DNA of 64,000 nt from Cyclobacteriaceae bacterium (GCA_020832305.1 JAFIEV010000089.1:248001-312000), one strand, 5' to 3'; positions 39,280 through 49,608 are shown, numbered from the stretch's first letter. Notes: a model not told the origin generated them from the letters alone. Numbers and translations: made by a program.

Positions 39280-39405
39280 TTGCTGTATGAAGCGTTTTCT
39301 GTTCATGTAAATTTTTTCAATTGTAAAACCACTTTTTTTCTATGCAATCTAATTGCTACATTCGCCTGGAAAAAAATTATCATTACATTATCAAATGTTT
39401 TGTCA

Positions 39406-40755
39406 ATGATGACCCTTAGAAATCAACTTAAAATCACCTCTTTTGCCATCATTTTCTTTCTTTCATTATCCTGTAAGTCTGTAGAAGAAGAAAAGGTCAC
39501 CCCACCCAACATTATACTCATCATGGCCGATGATATGGGATATGAATGCCTGAGCGCCTATGGCAGCGCCTCCTATCATACCCCAAACCTCGATAAACTG
39601 GCGGATGAAGGTGTGCGCTTTGAACATTGCTATTCGCAACCGCTCTGTACACCGTCGAGGGTTAAGATCATGACCGGGAAATACAATTTCCGCAACTATG
39701 TGGCCTTTGGGTACCTCGATACAAAGGAAAAAACATTTGGCAACTATCTTCAGGAAGCAGGATACAGTACATGCGTAGCGGGTAAATGGCAACTAAACGG
39801 CATTTCCGGAGAGAAACGTGAAGGTTGGGACGACCTAAACAGACCGCATCACTTCGGATTTCAGGAATATTGCCTCTGGCAACTCGACCGTACCAAACCA
39901 GAAGGTGAACGATATGCCAATCCACTCATCAATATCAACGGAACCGAAATTCCCAGAGATGATGATAACTACGGTCCGGATGTCATTTATAATTTTGTAG
40001 AAGACTTTATCGAAAGGCATAAAGCAGGGCCTTTCTTTGTGTACTATCCCATGAACCTGGTACATGATCCCTTTGTGCCAACACCAGATACCAAGGCATG
40101 GGAAGATGCAACGATGCGATATGAAGACGATACCACCTTTTTTAAGGATATGGTAGCATACACTGATAAAATCATAGGAAAACTCATGCAGAAGTTGGAT
40201 AATAGCGGACTTGCAGATAACACACTCATACTTTTTACAGGTGACAATGGTACCCATCGCAAAATCCTTACAAAAATGACAGATGGCAGGATAATAAAAG
40301 GTGAGAAGGGTAGCATGACCGATGGAGGCACAAGGGTCCCGCTGATTGCCTATTGGAAAGGTCAATCCCAAAAAGGCGCCGTGAATACCGACCTTGTTGA
40401 TTTCAGTGACTTCCTCCCTACCCTGATGGATGCCGCTGGGATACCTTTGCCAGAAAATGAAAATTTTGACGGTCAGTCCTTTCTTCCACAAATCCTTGGA
40501 AAAGAAACCCATCCCAAAGAATACATTTACATGTATTATCAACCCAAATGGGGTAAAAATATTGATGGTGTATTTGTGAGAAATCAAAAATTCAAGCTCT
40601 ATGGCAACGGCAATTTTTATGATGTGGAAAACGATCCATTGGAAGAAAATCCGCTTGTGCCTGATGCGCAAACACAATCCACCAGGGATCGATTTGTAGA
40701 AATTCTGGCAGATATGCCTGGCATTCCTTCTGACATTAACAATGTAAATGATTGA
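39406..40755 (+). CDS. S1 sulfatase lipoprotein
   Basis: A 449-aa sulfatase. The open frame runs back to a TTG at 39280 inside the repeat edge, but ATG at 39406 (or 39409) gives a proper lipoprotein signal ([20 protein letters not shown], lipobox LSLSC, Cys23). Metal pair Asp42-Asp43 ([15 protein letters not shown]), formylglycine Cys81 in CTPSR (81-85), [20 protein letters not shown] and [11 protein letters not shown]. Its stop is 4 bases from the start of the next sulfatase, so the two were translationally coupled. Confidence 0.92.
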   Translation: MMTLRNQLKITSFAIIFFLSLSCKSVEEEKVTPPNIILIMADDMGYECLSAYGSASYHTPNLDKLADEGVRFEHCYSQPLCTPSRVKIMTGKYNFRNYVAFGYLDTKEKTFGNYLQEAGYSTCVAGKWQLNGISGEKREGWDDLNRPHHFGFQEYCLWQLDRTKPEGERYANPLININGTEIPRDDDNYGPDVIYNFVEDFIERHKAGPFFVYYPMNLVHDPFVPTPDTKAWEDATMRYEDDTTFFKDMVAYTDKIIGKLMQKLDNSGLADNTLILFTGDNGTHRKILTKMTDGRIIKGEKGSMTDGGTRVPLIAYWKGQSQKGAVNTDLVDFSDFLPTLMDAAGIPLPENENFDGQSFLPQILGKETHPKEYIYMYYQPKWGKNIDGVFVRNQKFKLYGNGNFYDVENDPLEENPLVPDAQTQSTRDRFVEILADMPGIPSDINNVND

Positions 40756-40759
40756 TTTT

Positions 40760-42233
40760 ATGCAAAATAAGATTGTTTGTTTGTTGTTCACCCTACTATT
40801 TCATTTGCCTGTCCAACAGGTAATTGCAGCGAATCGACCGAACATTCTCTTCATCGCCATTGATGACTTACGGCCGGAATTGGGCTTTTGTGGAAATGAA
40901 ATCATCAAAACGCCGAACATAGATAAACTTGCCTCAGAAGGCAGGGTCCTTTTTAAATCATTATGTACAGGTGCCCACCTGTGGTGCATCCCGGCATTCA
41001 TTGCTCACCGGCATCCGGCCTAACAAACCCATTCACCTGAACAACCATGCCATGTACGATGAGCTGGCGCCGCAAGCTGAAAAGGAATTCCCTGAAACTT
41101 TCGTACATCATTTTAAAAGACAACAATATTACACCGTAGGCATTGGAAAAATAAGCCACTCTACCGATGGTTATGTATATGGCTATGAAGAAGAAAAAAG
41201 CGATGTAAGGGAACTGCCACACAGCTGGGATGAATTGCTCTTTGATGCCGGTAAATGGAAAACGGGGTGGAATGCTTTTTTTGGATACGCCGATGGAAGC
41301 AACCGACAGGGCATGAAAAAGCAGGTAAAACCCTATGAAGCGGCAGATGTAGACGATGGCGGATACCCCGATGGACTGACAACCCGGCTCGCCATTGATA
41401 AATTAAAGGATTTATCGGGAAAAAACCAGCCATTTTTACTCGCTGTGGGATATTTTAAACCCCACCTGCCCTTTACAGCGCCCCAAAAATACTGGGATTT
41501 ATACAACAGGGATCAGCTACCCCTTGCACATATCAAAGATTTGCCCCAAAATGTGCATATGGCCAGTCTGCACAATAGCAGTGAATTCAACAGCTATGAA
41601 CAGGGGGATGAAAAAGCAGGAGCAGGTATCGTTTTCAGCGATGCTTACGCCCGAAAACTCATCCATGCGTATTATGCCTGTGTAAGTTACATCGATGCAC
41701 AAATCGGTCAATTGATCAAAGCCCTGGAGGAAAATGGGCTGGCTGACAATACGGTTATTGTACTTTGGAGCGACCATGGATGGCACCTGGGCGACCATAC
41801 CATCTGGGGGAAACACACCCTCTTTGAGAAAGCCCTAAAAAGTCCTTTGATTGTGTATTATCCGGGAATGAATGCCCCGGGAAAAGCCACATCGGCATTG
41901 GTAGAAACCGTTGATATATATCCGACCTTACTGGACATCTGTGGCATCCCTGCGCCGGGAAAACTGGATGGGAAATCATTGTACCCTGTATTGCAAAATC
42001 CCGATAATCAGGTTCAGAAAGCAGCTTACAGTTATTTCAGAAACGGCATTAGCATGCGAACTGATCGTTACCGGCTGACCCGTTACTATAGAGGAGAAGA
42101 AGCGCGTACAGAGCTCTATGACCACCTCACAGACCCGCATGAAACCATAAACATCGCTGATGAAAACCAGAAATTGGTCAAAAAACTCAGCAAGCTACTC
42201 GAAAAAGGCAATACTGGTTTGTATGATCAGTAA
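40760..42233 (+). pseudogene. Iduronate-2-sulfatase-like S1 sulfatase, frameshifted
   Basis: Two frames together make one sulfatase. The first (from ATG 40760, signal to VIAAN) reads [17 protein letters not shown] and [11 protein letters not shown]; the second continues [21 protein letters not shown] to the C-terminus at 42233 with FKPHLPFTAPQKYWDLY and WSDHGWHLGDH, typical of the iduronate-2-sulfatase-like group. The break is at about 40948-40950, where GTCCTTTTT needs one base fewer (or two more). The formylglycine cysteine (CGASR, codon at 40980) lies after the break, so the N-terminal product alone is inactive. Either a real mutation or a sequencing error; the rest of the frame is intact, so the change is recent. 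Confidence 0.88.
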
Positions 42234-42462
42234 GGGTAAAAATCCCGAAAATTGAATAAAATATTTTAACTTCGGTCAAAAGTAACGACTGACGGATGTC
42301 AGATTTTAATAAGTTCGGCAACTGGTAAATTTGTATTTAAGAGCAGACAAACATGTGCCTTTGAAGCTTCAGGGAGGGTGCCTATTGCCAAGTTATTTGA
42401 TTTGGTGGCAGATCCTGTTAAATACCAAAATTTCATTTTACTGATTTTCAATAGTGCATCAA

Positions 42463-42505
42463 CAAACTAACCCAAAAGGTGTTGAAAACCTTATGGGTTG
42501 GTTTG
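42463..42505. terminator. Bidirectional hairpin terminator between convergent genes
   Basis: 18-base arms (42463-42480 and 42488-42505) with two mismatched positions, 7-base loop. It lies between the sulfatase end (42233) and the OmpA-family gene end (42613). The rest of this 380-base gap shows nothing else. Confidence 0.65.
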
Positions 42506-42612
42506 TGGATTTGTGAAATATCCGGATTATCTAATGCTGAGAATTTCGGTTCGTTTGACTTTTGTTTAATAATTAATCAAACTATGATGTCCCTTTATGC
42601 ATAACCCTTTCT

Positions 42613-43917
42613 TTACAATTTAATAAATTCCACCCTGCGGTTTTGTGCTTTGCCCTCGGGTGAGGTATTGGCAGCAACAGGCTCATTTTGACCTTTACCA
42701 TCGGTGGTCATACTTTCCGAAATTATTCCAAAATCAGAAACCAGGGCATTTTTAACCGCATCGGCACGACGCCTGGATAAATCAAGGTTGCTGGCAGCGG
42801 CTCCATCACTATCCGTATGGCCAATAATCTTTACTTTTATTCCAGGATTTTCCTTCAACACATTTGCTATTTCTTTAAGAACCCCGTATGATTCAGGCTT
42901 AATTTTATCACTTCCACTGTCGAATCTTATTCCCGTGGTAGATAATTTCCCTTCCGTAATTAATTTTGATCGCGTATCAGGGTTTCCTGAAGCTACACGC
43001 AGAGGCCCTAAGTAAGCCTCTCTGTTTTCCAGGAAATGGGTTGTAGTAGAAATCGCCATTCGATAATCAATGCCTTTCTCAAATGCGCGAGGTAAATCAA
43101 TTATTTTTTCTTCATTTAAATACATTCGTAAACGCGTACCCTGCCTCCAAATAGAGACATTAACAAAAGGCTTATCCGGCAAATAATATTGACCTTGCGA
43201 CTTATTATTGTCTAATTTTACAGCACTTTCACCATCTCTGCAGCTGATATAAAACCCTCCCAATGCATTGATCATAATTTCCACTATATTGGCATACTCA
43301 TAGCGTAGTAAATTGGAACTGATTTTCGAATCAATAAAATGAAATTGGGTTTGCACCTGATTTTCCTCGGTCGTTCCTATCTCAAACTCGATGGTTACAT
43401 TTTCCGGCAACACCCCAAGATTTTCAGGATAAAAAAGTCCTTCTCCACTCATTTTGAGCCATTTTCCTTCTTTATTATTTAGGCCAACAACCTCTCCAGA
43501 GCCATTTGTATTCCAGTTCACAGGAAAATCTCCTATGTCATCGGCGGCGTAATCATCGTAAAAAATCACTTTTTCGCCCGGCACAAAATCAAATTTGGAA
43601 TACGCCCTTATTTTTTCATCAGCTTTTTTTCCGGCCTCTTCGCGGGAAACATTTACGGACTTCTGTGTATCATTATTTTCTAATTCAGGTTGCGCTAATT
43701 CAGGATCTGACACCCCCGCCTCCTTTTTTCTAAAAACATCTTCTATCCCTTCCTCCGCTTTATCCAATCCTCGTTCCACACCCTGGTTTGAACGCTGTTC
43801 AACGCGGCGGTTGGTACTTTCCTTAGCGTTTCGCAATATCCGGTTGCCAAAACCTTCCTGTGCAAATACCCCTGACTGCATTAATAGCAATACAACTAAG
43901 AATAAAATATTTCTCAT
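42613..43917 (-). CDS. OmpA-family envelope protein
   Basis: A 434-aa protein with signal peptide MRNILFLVVLLLMQSGVFAQ (ATG at 43915-43917; an ATG four codons upstream is also possible). A charged region rich in Glu, Arg and Lys (about 22-110) is followed by a lectin-like beta domain (about 120-300, FYDDYAADDIGDFPVNWNTN) and a C-terminal OmpA/MotB peptidoglycan-binding domain (about 325-434) with IIGHTDSDGAAASNLDLSRRRADAVK and KAQNRRVEF. It would tie an outer-membrane or periplasmic structure to the cell wall. The middle domain resembles laminin-G-type folds only loosely. Confidence 0.88.
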   Translation of the reverse strand: MRNILFLVVLLLMQSGVFAQEGFGNRILRNAKESTNRRVEQRSNQGVERGLDKAEEGIEDVFRKKEAGVSDPELAQPELENNDTQKSVNVSREEAGKKADEKIRAYSKFDFVPGEKVIFYDDYAADDIGDFPVNWNTNGSGEVVGLNNKEGKWLKMSGEGLFYPENLGVLPENVTIEFEIGTTEENQVQTQFHFIDSKISSNLLRYEYANIVEIMINALGGFYISCRDGESAVKLDNNKSQGQYYLPDKPFVNVSIWRQGTRLRMYLNEEKIIDLPRAFEKGIDYRMAISTTTHFLENREAYLGPLRVASGNPDTRSKLITEGKLSTTGIRFDSGSDKIKPESYGVLKEIANVLKENPGIKVKIIGHTDSDGAAASNLDLSRRRADAVKNALVSDFGIISESMTTDGKGQNEPVAANTSPEGKAQNRRVEFIKL

Positions 43918-43998
43918 ATCGATGATCATTTTAATTGGTTAATACTGGTTCACTTTTTTCAACAAGGATTAGTATCCTCACAGTTGAAAAGTAAACAG

Positions 43999-44030
43999 TT
44001 GAAAAAAAATATTTTTTATTGTTTACTTTG
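43999..44030 (+). promoter_or_regulatory. Candidate Bacteroidota promoter for the ECF sigma/TPR genes
   Basis: TTG at 43999-44001, then 22 bases, then TACTTTG (44024-44030), one base short of TAnnTTTG; ATG follows 18 bases later. A second GTTGAAAA lies just upstream. Weak, pattern only. Confidence 0.4.
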
Positions 44031-44048
44031 CCTTTTTGGCTGTACTAA

Positions 44049-44591
44049 ATGTTTGAGGAAAAGCTATTATTGGAAAAATTGCGAAATAATGAGCCTGCTG
44101 CCATAGAATATGTCTATGTGCAGTATAAAAAGGCTTTTTTTGGGTTTATAGGTAAAATGGAATTAAACAAACAGGATATCGAAGACATTTACCAGGATGC
44201 CATCATTGCTTTAATCGAAAATCTGCAAAGGAGAAAGTTAGATGTCCTGATGAGTTCGGTAAAGACTTACCTTTTTTCCATTGGTAAATATATGGCAATC
44301 AAGCGGTGGCATAAAAAATTGCCCGGAAGTTCTGAAACGATTCCTGATCTGGTTTTTGAGGAAGGGCAAGTGGAAGATGTTTATGATAGCATGGCCACAG
44401 TGATTGAAAATAATTTTGATCGTCTGGGCCATAATTGCAGGGAAATACTCAGTATGTTTTACTATGAATCCCTGACCTTAGATGAAATATTACAAAAAAG
44501 CAGTTATGCCAATAAGGATGTTCTAAAAAGCAAAAAATCAAGATGCCTTAAAAAATTAAAAGAACTCTGCAAAATCGTAATCCATGGATAA
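44049..44591 (+). CDS. ECF RNA polymerase sigma factor
   Basis: A 180-aa ECF sigma: region 2 NNEPAAIEYVYVQYKKAFFG and IEDIYQDAIIALIENLQ, region 4 LGHNCREILSMFYYESLTLDEI with a helix-turn-helix to SRCLKKLKELC. It overlaps the following TPR gene by 8 bases, so the two are co-translated. In Bacteroidota such pairs often stand next to a CHAT-domain protein, as here. No FecR is present; the membrane TPR protein probably acts as its partner. Confidence 0.9.
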   Translation: MFEEKLLLEKLRNNEPAAIEYVYVQYKKAFFGFIGKMELNKQDIEDIYQDAIIALIENLQRRKLDVLMSSVKTYLFSIGKYMAIKRWHKKLPGSSETIPDLVFEEGQVEDVYDSMATVIENNFDRLGHNCREILSMFYYESLTLDEILQKSSYANKDVLKSKKSRCLKKLKELCKIVIHG

Positions 44592-45297
44592 GGAAGACCT
44601 CTTAAACCGCATATTCGAAGAAAACATCCCGGATGCAGATGCCATTAAAGCCCTGGGGGGTGACCATGAATTGCTGGAAGAATACCAATTCAGAAAATCT
44701 CTTCAGGTTGCCCTTATTCGCAAACGCAGGGTTGCCCAAAAAAAGTTACTCCATCAAATCAGTCTGAAAGAGCGTGTAAAAAGAAAAAGACTTATCTGGC
44801 TCGGTCTGGCCGCATCGCTAAGTCTGTTATTAGTAACTGTATGGATATTAAGGCCGCAATCTTCCACTGCTGAAGTGCTGTATGCACAGTACTATCAGAC
44901 CTTTCCCAACCGCATTGCCCCATCCCTGCGCGACCAAAACAAACAGCTGACAGAAGTGCAAAAGGCCTTTGTATTGTATGATAATGGAGAGTATTCCGAT
45001 GCCATCGTTGCATTTAAAAAACTTTATGAATCTGACAGAGAGGCCTTTTTGTTGTTTTACCTGGGTGTCAGCCATATGGAAACCGGACAGTTCAAACTGG
45101 CTTTACAATCTTTTAAAGAGCTAAAAAGCGATGATTTAAATCCTGATTTGCGAGGTTTTGAGATTTGGTATACGGGATTATGCCATTTGCGTTTGAATGA
45201 ACCAGCGGTGGCTAAAGAATACCTTGAATTACTTTCATCAAATGTTACTCATCCCATGTCGGAATTGAGCCGTAAACTCATAAGCGAATTGCCCTGA
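44584..45297 (+). CDS. Membrane-anchored TPR protein, candidate anti-sigma partner
   Basis: A 237-aa protein: cytoplasmic N-terminus about 1-75, one membrane span (LIWLGLAASLSLLLVTVWIL, about 79-98), then a periplasmic TPR-like part (VQKAFVLYDNGEYSDAIVAF, AFLLFYLGVSHMETGQFKLAL). The position and topology match an anti-sigma factor, with TPRs as the sensor half. It ends 20 bases inside the 3' end of the convergent CHAT gene. Confidence 0.78.
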   Translation: MDKEDLLNRIFEENIPDADAIKALGGDHELLEEYQFRKSLQVALIRKRRVAQKKLLHQISLKERVKRKRLIWLGLAASLSLLLVTVWILRPQSSTAEVLYAQYYQTFPNRIAPSLRDQNKQLTEVQKAFVLYDNGEYSDAIVAFKKLYESDREAFLLFYLGVSHMETGQFKLALQSFKELKSDDLNPDLRGFEIWYTGLCHLRLNEPAVAKEYLELLSSNVTHPMSELSRKLISELP

Positions 45298-48016
45298 CTT
45301 TACGATGCCTGCGCAGAAAAATAAAACCTGGTATCAGCAATATAGTAATCGCCCATATTGCAAGTAAATAGAAGGTTTTATCTTCATCCTGTGGTACAGC
45401 CATCATATTGCCATTGGCGACCATGCCGGCCCAATACAAAGGATGTTGTTTTAAAGGATTGGCCGAGATAAAAGTACGCTTTGCCTCTGCCAGCGCCACA
45501 TCTTTATCCATACCCTTTTTCAAATTACTATAATACTCCCACATAATTTCTCCGGTTTCACGGTCAGGAATAGGCCATACGCTGTAAAGCAAACTGCGGG
45601 CTCCTGCAAAGGTCAAAGCCCTTGACAGACTCATTATGCCAAGTCCGGGCTCTAAAGCACCCACGCCGGTATTACATGCGCTCAGCACCACCATTTCCGC
45701 GGGCAGATTCATGGAATATAATTCATAAAGATGAAGCTTATCACCCGACGAAAATATGAGTGAAGAGTTTTCATAGTTAAATACATCCTGCTCGGTATGC
45801 ATGGCAAAATGTATAAAGCGATAGTCCGGGGCTTCACTTTCAAAATTTTTATTTGTGGCTTCATCCCCGGTTAAAACTTTTCCTTTATACAGTTTTGCGA
45901 TCTTTTTTGATTCTTCAATATGGTTTTTGATCATGGGATATTTCACGCCATCGTAGGCAGGGGCAAACGCGATTAAATCTTTTTTGCCCATCCCTGCTTT
46001 ATTATTATCAATCGACTGTTGAAACAATTCCATGAGAGAGAAAGCATAACTAATATTGTACTTTTCCAGCATAAAAATATGATCCTGGGGCATTAATACC
46101 TCAAAGTTCAGTGCGGCCAGGTAAGCCTCCGGAATAAAAACAATGCGCTCTCCTTCAGACAATTGCAAGGATTTTACCAATATTCCATAAAGTTCTCCTG
46201 CAATATGTCTGTAATCCTCGCTGAGGCCTTGTACCGTTTTTATAAAAAAATCCACCATAACCTTTATTTCGTCCGGAGTGTTGTTGATCTTGAACATATG
46301 CCAGGAACCCGCTTTTAAAACAGCGGCAAATACATAATCCATACCGATAAAATACCTGACCACAGTTGTTTCCGTTTGCACCAGGGGAAGAAATGCTTTC
46401 ATGTTAAAAACCGGAGGGTTTTGAATGATCGCATTTAGTGATGTATTCAAGGTTGTCTGTTCAGTGCTTATGCCGGATTGAAAATTTTGCAATGCCCCTT
46501 GATGATCTGCTGCGGCAAAACTGTTTTGAAGGTTGAATTCATTTCTTTGAACAAACCTGGTCCAGTATTGTCTGGATTGGTTGTTTTCAAGCAGTTCTAT
46601 CAGCTCATGCCAGCTGGGACTACCGTATTCAAATTTTTGAATTGCTGCGTTTAGCAGTCCTTCCGTGATCTGTTTATGTATTGTATCAAGCGCTTGGTTA
46701 TATCTGCCTTTCAGATAATATTCAGAAAACATCCTTGCAGCCAAATGGAAAATCGAAAATGAAATATCCAGGTCTTTAGGGACTTCGCTTTTTATATACA
46801 GTCGATGGTAAGTCTGTGCGGCTTTTATAAAAATTGTCAGATAGCGATCGCTGTTAAGACCTCTAAGCTCAGAAAAATTCAGGTTTCGAAGTTGTTCCTC
46901 CTCAATTTCACGCCTAAGCAGTTCGGAAAATAAGTTGACCAGGGCCTGACGCGATTTACCATCCTCTCCTGTCCGTTCAAGTAATTCAGCCTTGAGAATG
47001 GTAAGCGTATAAAAGCTCGAACCACTTATTTTATGTTTCGCGAAAAAATCGAGGCTACGTTGGGTATATTGCAGGGCGGAGTGCCAGGCTCCGGAATCGT
47101 AGAATACAATGGCCATATTGGCCTGATACTTCATTTCATAGAAGTAATTTGTCTGTGGCATCAGCATTTTATTATAATAATGCATGGCCTTTGTAAATTG
47201 CTTTTCATTTTTAAACATATAGCCCGCCAATTCATAGGAAGACAGCAACTGTGCACTGAAATCAGGATGAAACCATTGTGGTTTAGCCAAAGCCATCTGC
47301 TCCAATACCCTCAAATCAGAAACCACCTGATCTTCATTTTTTACAAAAGCGTAATATTTTATGCGATCAAATTGCAGGGCAATCTTTCTTTTAAAAATTT
47401 CATGTTCGCTGAGCTTATGCTTATCGAATATTTCAGAAAGGTATTGCTCAAAAATTTTCAGATACTTTTCTGCGGTTTTTGCATCTCCGTATTCAATATA
47501 TCCCGATATCAGATTATTAAGAACAATAGAAAGATGTTGGTGGTCATCCCATGCCACGTTATACCATATTTCACAGGCTTTTTCATAATTCCATAGACTT
47601 CGGTTGGAGTATCCTGTCACATCATAGGCATAGGCCAGATTATTGTACATAAGTCCCAGATCAAAACTTACGGGTAACCGGGCTTGACGGTAAAAGGAGA
47701 TGGCTTTTAGGTAATGCTCAACAGCATTTTCATAGTTATCTTCATGACCATAAGCTATGCCCAGTTCTTTGTGCAGTTCGGCCAGAAATTCCGGTTCCCT
47801 GGCTTCTTTTAATTTATCAAGCAAAAATGCCATGAGGCCCTCAAAATCATCTGATGTTTTCCATTGTTCTGTTTCGCTGCGAAAAACGGCTATTTCAGGG
47901 TCTGTTTCGGCATATACATTTCTTAAGAAGAACAATGAAAAAGCTAAAAAAGCAATATTCCTGTACAGAAACCATACCCGTATTATGGTAAAAAGCATTA
48001 TCAGTCTTCCGATCAT
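45278..48016 (-). CDS. TPR-CHAT caspase-like protease, membrane anchored
   Basis: A 912-aa protein (ATG at 48014-48016; the frame extends to a TTG at 48043). Signal or anchor at the start (FLAFSLFFLRNVYA), then TPR repeats over about residues 30-400 (HKELGIAYGHEDNYENAVEH, YNNLAYAYDVTGYSNRSLWN). The C-terminal CHAT domain (about 590-880) has the catalytic pair His740 in FIHFAMH and Cys781 in VVLSACNTG, with GLGIMSLSRALTFAGARSLL and HPLYWAGMV. A last helix (about 880-900) anchors it, with a basic tail. CHAT proteins are clostripain/caspase-like peptidases. It converges on the sigma/TPR pair, with 20 bases of 3' overlap. Confidence 0.9.
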   Translation of the reverse strand: MIGRLIMLFTIIRVWFLYRNIAFLAFSLFFLRNVYAETDPEIAVFRSETEQWKTSDDFEGLMAFLLDKLKEAREPEFLAELHKELGIAYGHEDNYENAVEHYLKAISFYRQARLPVSFDLGLMYNNLAYAYDVTGYSNRSLWNYEKACEIWYNVAWDDHQHLSIVLNNLISGYIEYGDAKTAEKYLKIFEQYLSEIFDKHKLSEHEIFKRKIALQFDRIKYYAFVKNEDQVVSDLRVLEQMALAKPQWFHPDFSAQLLSSYELAGYMFKNEKQFTKAMHYYNKMLMPQTNYFYEMKYQANMAIVFYDSGAWHSALQYTQRSLDFFAKHKISGSSFYTLTILKAELLERTGEDGKSRQALVNLFSELLRREIEEEQLRNLNFSELRGLNSDRYLTIFIKAAQTYHRLYIKSEVPKDLDISFSIFHLAARMFSEYYLKGRYNQALDTIHKQITEGLLNAAIQKFEYGSPSWHELIELLENNQSRQYWTRFVQRNEFNLQNSFAAADHQGALQNFQSGISTEQTTLNTSLNAIIQNPPVFNMKAFLPLVQTETTVVRYFIGMDYVFAAVLKAGSWHMFKINNTPDEIKVMVDFFIKTVQGLSEDYRHIAGELYGILVKSLQLSEGERIVFIPEAYLAALNFEVLMPQDHIFMLEKYNISYAFSLMELFQQSIDNNKAGMGKKDLIAFAPAYDGVKYPMIKNHIEESKKIAKLYKGKVLTGDEATNKNFESEAPDYRFIHFAMHTEQDVFNYENSSLIFSSGDKLHLYELYSMNLPAEMVVLSACNTGVGALEPGLGIMSLSRALTFAGARSLLYSVWPIPDRETGEIMWEYYSNLKKGMDKDVALAEAKRTFISANPLKQHPLYWAGMVANGNMMAVPQDEDKTFYLLAIWAITILLIPGFIFLRRHRKVRAIRL

Positions 48017-48231
48017 ATAGTAAAAGAAAAGGCAAGCCAGCAAAAGAAGCCATCAATTTATCTGTTTTTTTAAAGGCAACTGCATGTAAGAAGTTATTTT
48101 TTTAAGAAGGAATTAATGGCATGATAGCTTCCAGATGTAAAACAAATCTTTGAAATGGCATTTTGAATGATTTGTCATAGTATATCATGCGAAAAATGGG
48201 TATTATTACATATCGTGCAAAGCTACAGACT

Positions 48232-49608
48232 ATGGAAAGGCCCTTACATCACACGACGAGGAGGAGATTTATAAAAAACACTTCTCTTTTTGGCGCGGGA
48301 GCAGCGCTGAGTTTACCGCATTTCAGCTTTAAAACTTCTGGCAAAACCAGCCATGCCGCCATACTGGGTGGTGAACCAGTACGCAAGATCGAGTGGCCCG
48401 AGTGGCCAAAGTGGGATACGCAGTCGATGGACCAGGAAATGCTTAACGTACTGCATGGCCGCGTATGGTCAAGGGCTAAAATAACGGAGGAATTTGAGCA
48501 AAAATGGGCAGAAATGCTGGGCGCCAAACGTTGTCTTGCGGTTGTGAATGGAACCCAGGCTTTAATTGCTTCGCTGGTTCAATTCGACATAGGCGGTGGC
48601 GATGAGGTGATTGTTCCTCCCTATACTTTTATCGCCAGTGTGCAGGCCATCCTGAATACGGGTGCCATGCCGGTCTTTGCAGACATTGATCGGGAGACCT
48701 ATCAGATTGATCCGGCAAAAATTGAAGAAAAAATCACAGCGCGCACCAAGGCCATCATGCCGGTACATATTCTGGGGCTTCCTGCCGATATGCCTGCCAT
48801 CATGGAAATTGCAAAAAAACACAACTTGATTGTAATTGAAGATGCCTGTCAGGCGCATATGGCCGAAATCAACCATAAAAAGGCGGGCACATTATCCCAT
48901 GCCGGTTGCTTTAGTTTTCAAACTTCCAAGAACCTCCCCATCGGCGAGGGAGGTGCCATTGTAAGCGATGATGAAGACTTTATGGATCGATGTTTCTCTT
49001 ATCACAATTATGGCAATCCTTATGGATCGGTGGTCGGAGAAGTAGGCGCCGGCACCCTGATTCTGGGCACCAAAATTCGCATAACAGAGTACCAGTCAAA
49101 AATCGGACTCCTTCAAATGAAAAATGTACTTGAGCAATCGGAACTCCGTATGCAACATGCCGCCTGGCTCAATGCAGAGTTGTCACAGGTGCCCGGCATT
49201 ATTCCCGCCCGCTTGTATCCACATGTTACCCGGGCTGTATATCATTTGTACCCCTTCCGTTTTCAAAGTGATGCATTTGCCGGACTGAACAAAACAGAAT
49301 TCATAAGATCCCTTCAGGCCGAAGGCATTCCATGTGCACCTGGATACACCCCATTAAATAAGATGCCTTACCTGAGGCATGCATTGAGCACCAAAAATTA
49401 TAGAAAAATGTATCCAAAAAAGATGCTCGATTACGAGAGGTATATGGAGAAAAATCAATGTCCCGAAAATGATATATTGTGCAATGAAGAAATAGTATGG
49501 ATACCCCAGAATGTTTTGCTCGCGCCAAAAAAAGATCTGGGAGATATTGTACGGGCCGTACATAAAATCAGCGAAACAGCCACCGCTATAAAGAGCAGGA
49601 TTAAATGA
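48232..49608 (+). CDS. Tat-exported DegT/DnrJ/EryC1/StrS-family PLP protein
   Basis: A 458-aa PLP-fold protein with an unusual twin-arginine signal: RRRFIKNTSLFGAGAALSLP about residues 10-29 from the ATG at 48232 (upstream ATGs at 48187 and 48196 are in frame). The body is a DegT sugar-aminotransferase fold: NGTQALIASL, VIVPPYTFIASVQAIL, VIEDACQAH (Asp204), and SFQTSKNLPIGEGG with the PLP lysine at about 233. The enzyme family normally makes amino sugars in the cytoplasm from nucleotide sugars; here it would be periplasmic. It overlaps the ceramidase-like gene by four bases (ATGA), so the two are coupled. Confidence 0.9.
   Translation: MERPLHHTTRRRFIKNTSLFGAGAALSLPHFSFKTSGKTSHAAILGGEPVRKIEWPEWPKWDTQSMDQEMLNVLHGRVWSRAKITEEFEQKWAEMLGAKRCLAVVNGTQALIASLVQFDIGGGDEVIVPPYTFIASVQAILNTGAMPVFADIDRETYQIDPAKIEEKITARTKAIMPVHILGLPADMPAIMEIAKKHNLIVIEDACQAHMAEINHKKAGTLSHAGCFSFQTSKNLPIGEGGAIVSDDEDFMDRCFSYHNYGNPYGSVVGEVGAGTLILGTKIRITEYQSKIGLLQMKNVLEQSELRMQHAAWLNAELSQVPGIIPARLYPHVTRAVYHLYPFRFQSDAFAGLNKTEFIRSLQAEGIPCAPGYTPLNKMPYLRHALSTKNYRKMYPKKMLDYERYMEKNQCPENDILCNEEIVWIPQNVLLAPKKDLGDIVRAVHKISETATAIKSRIK

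Noticed and set aside
39280-39405. Longer N-terminus for the sulfatase at 39406
   Set aside because: It would begin with TTG at the repeat edge and put 42 residues before the lipoprotein signal.
40945-40960. Programmed ribosomal frameshift in the sulfatase
   Set aside because: The needed shift is +1 (or -2), and the site has no canonical slippery heptamer for -1 and no visible +1 signal. A mutation or sequencing error is more likely.
47033-47596. 187-aa plus-strand frame inside the CHAT gene
   Set aside because: Antisense shadow of a long, well-supported coding region; no domain or signal.
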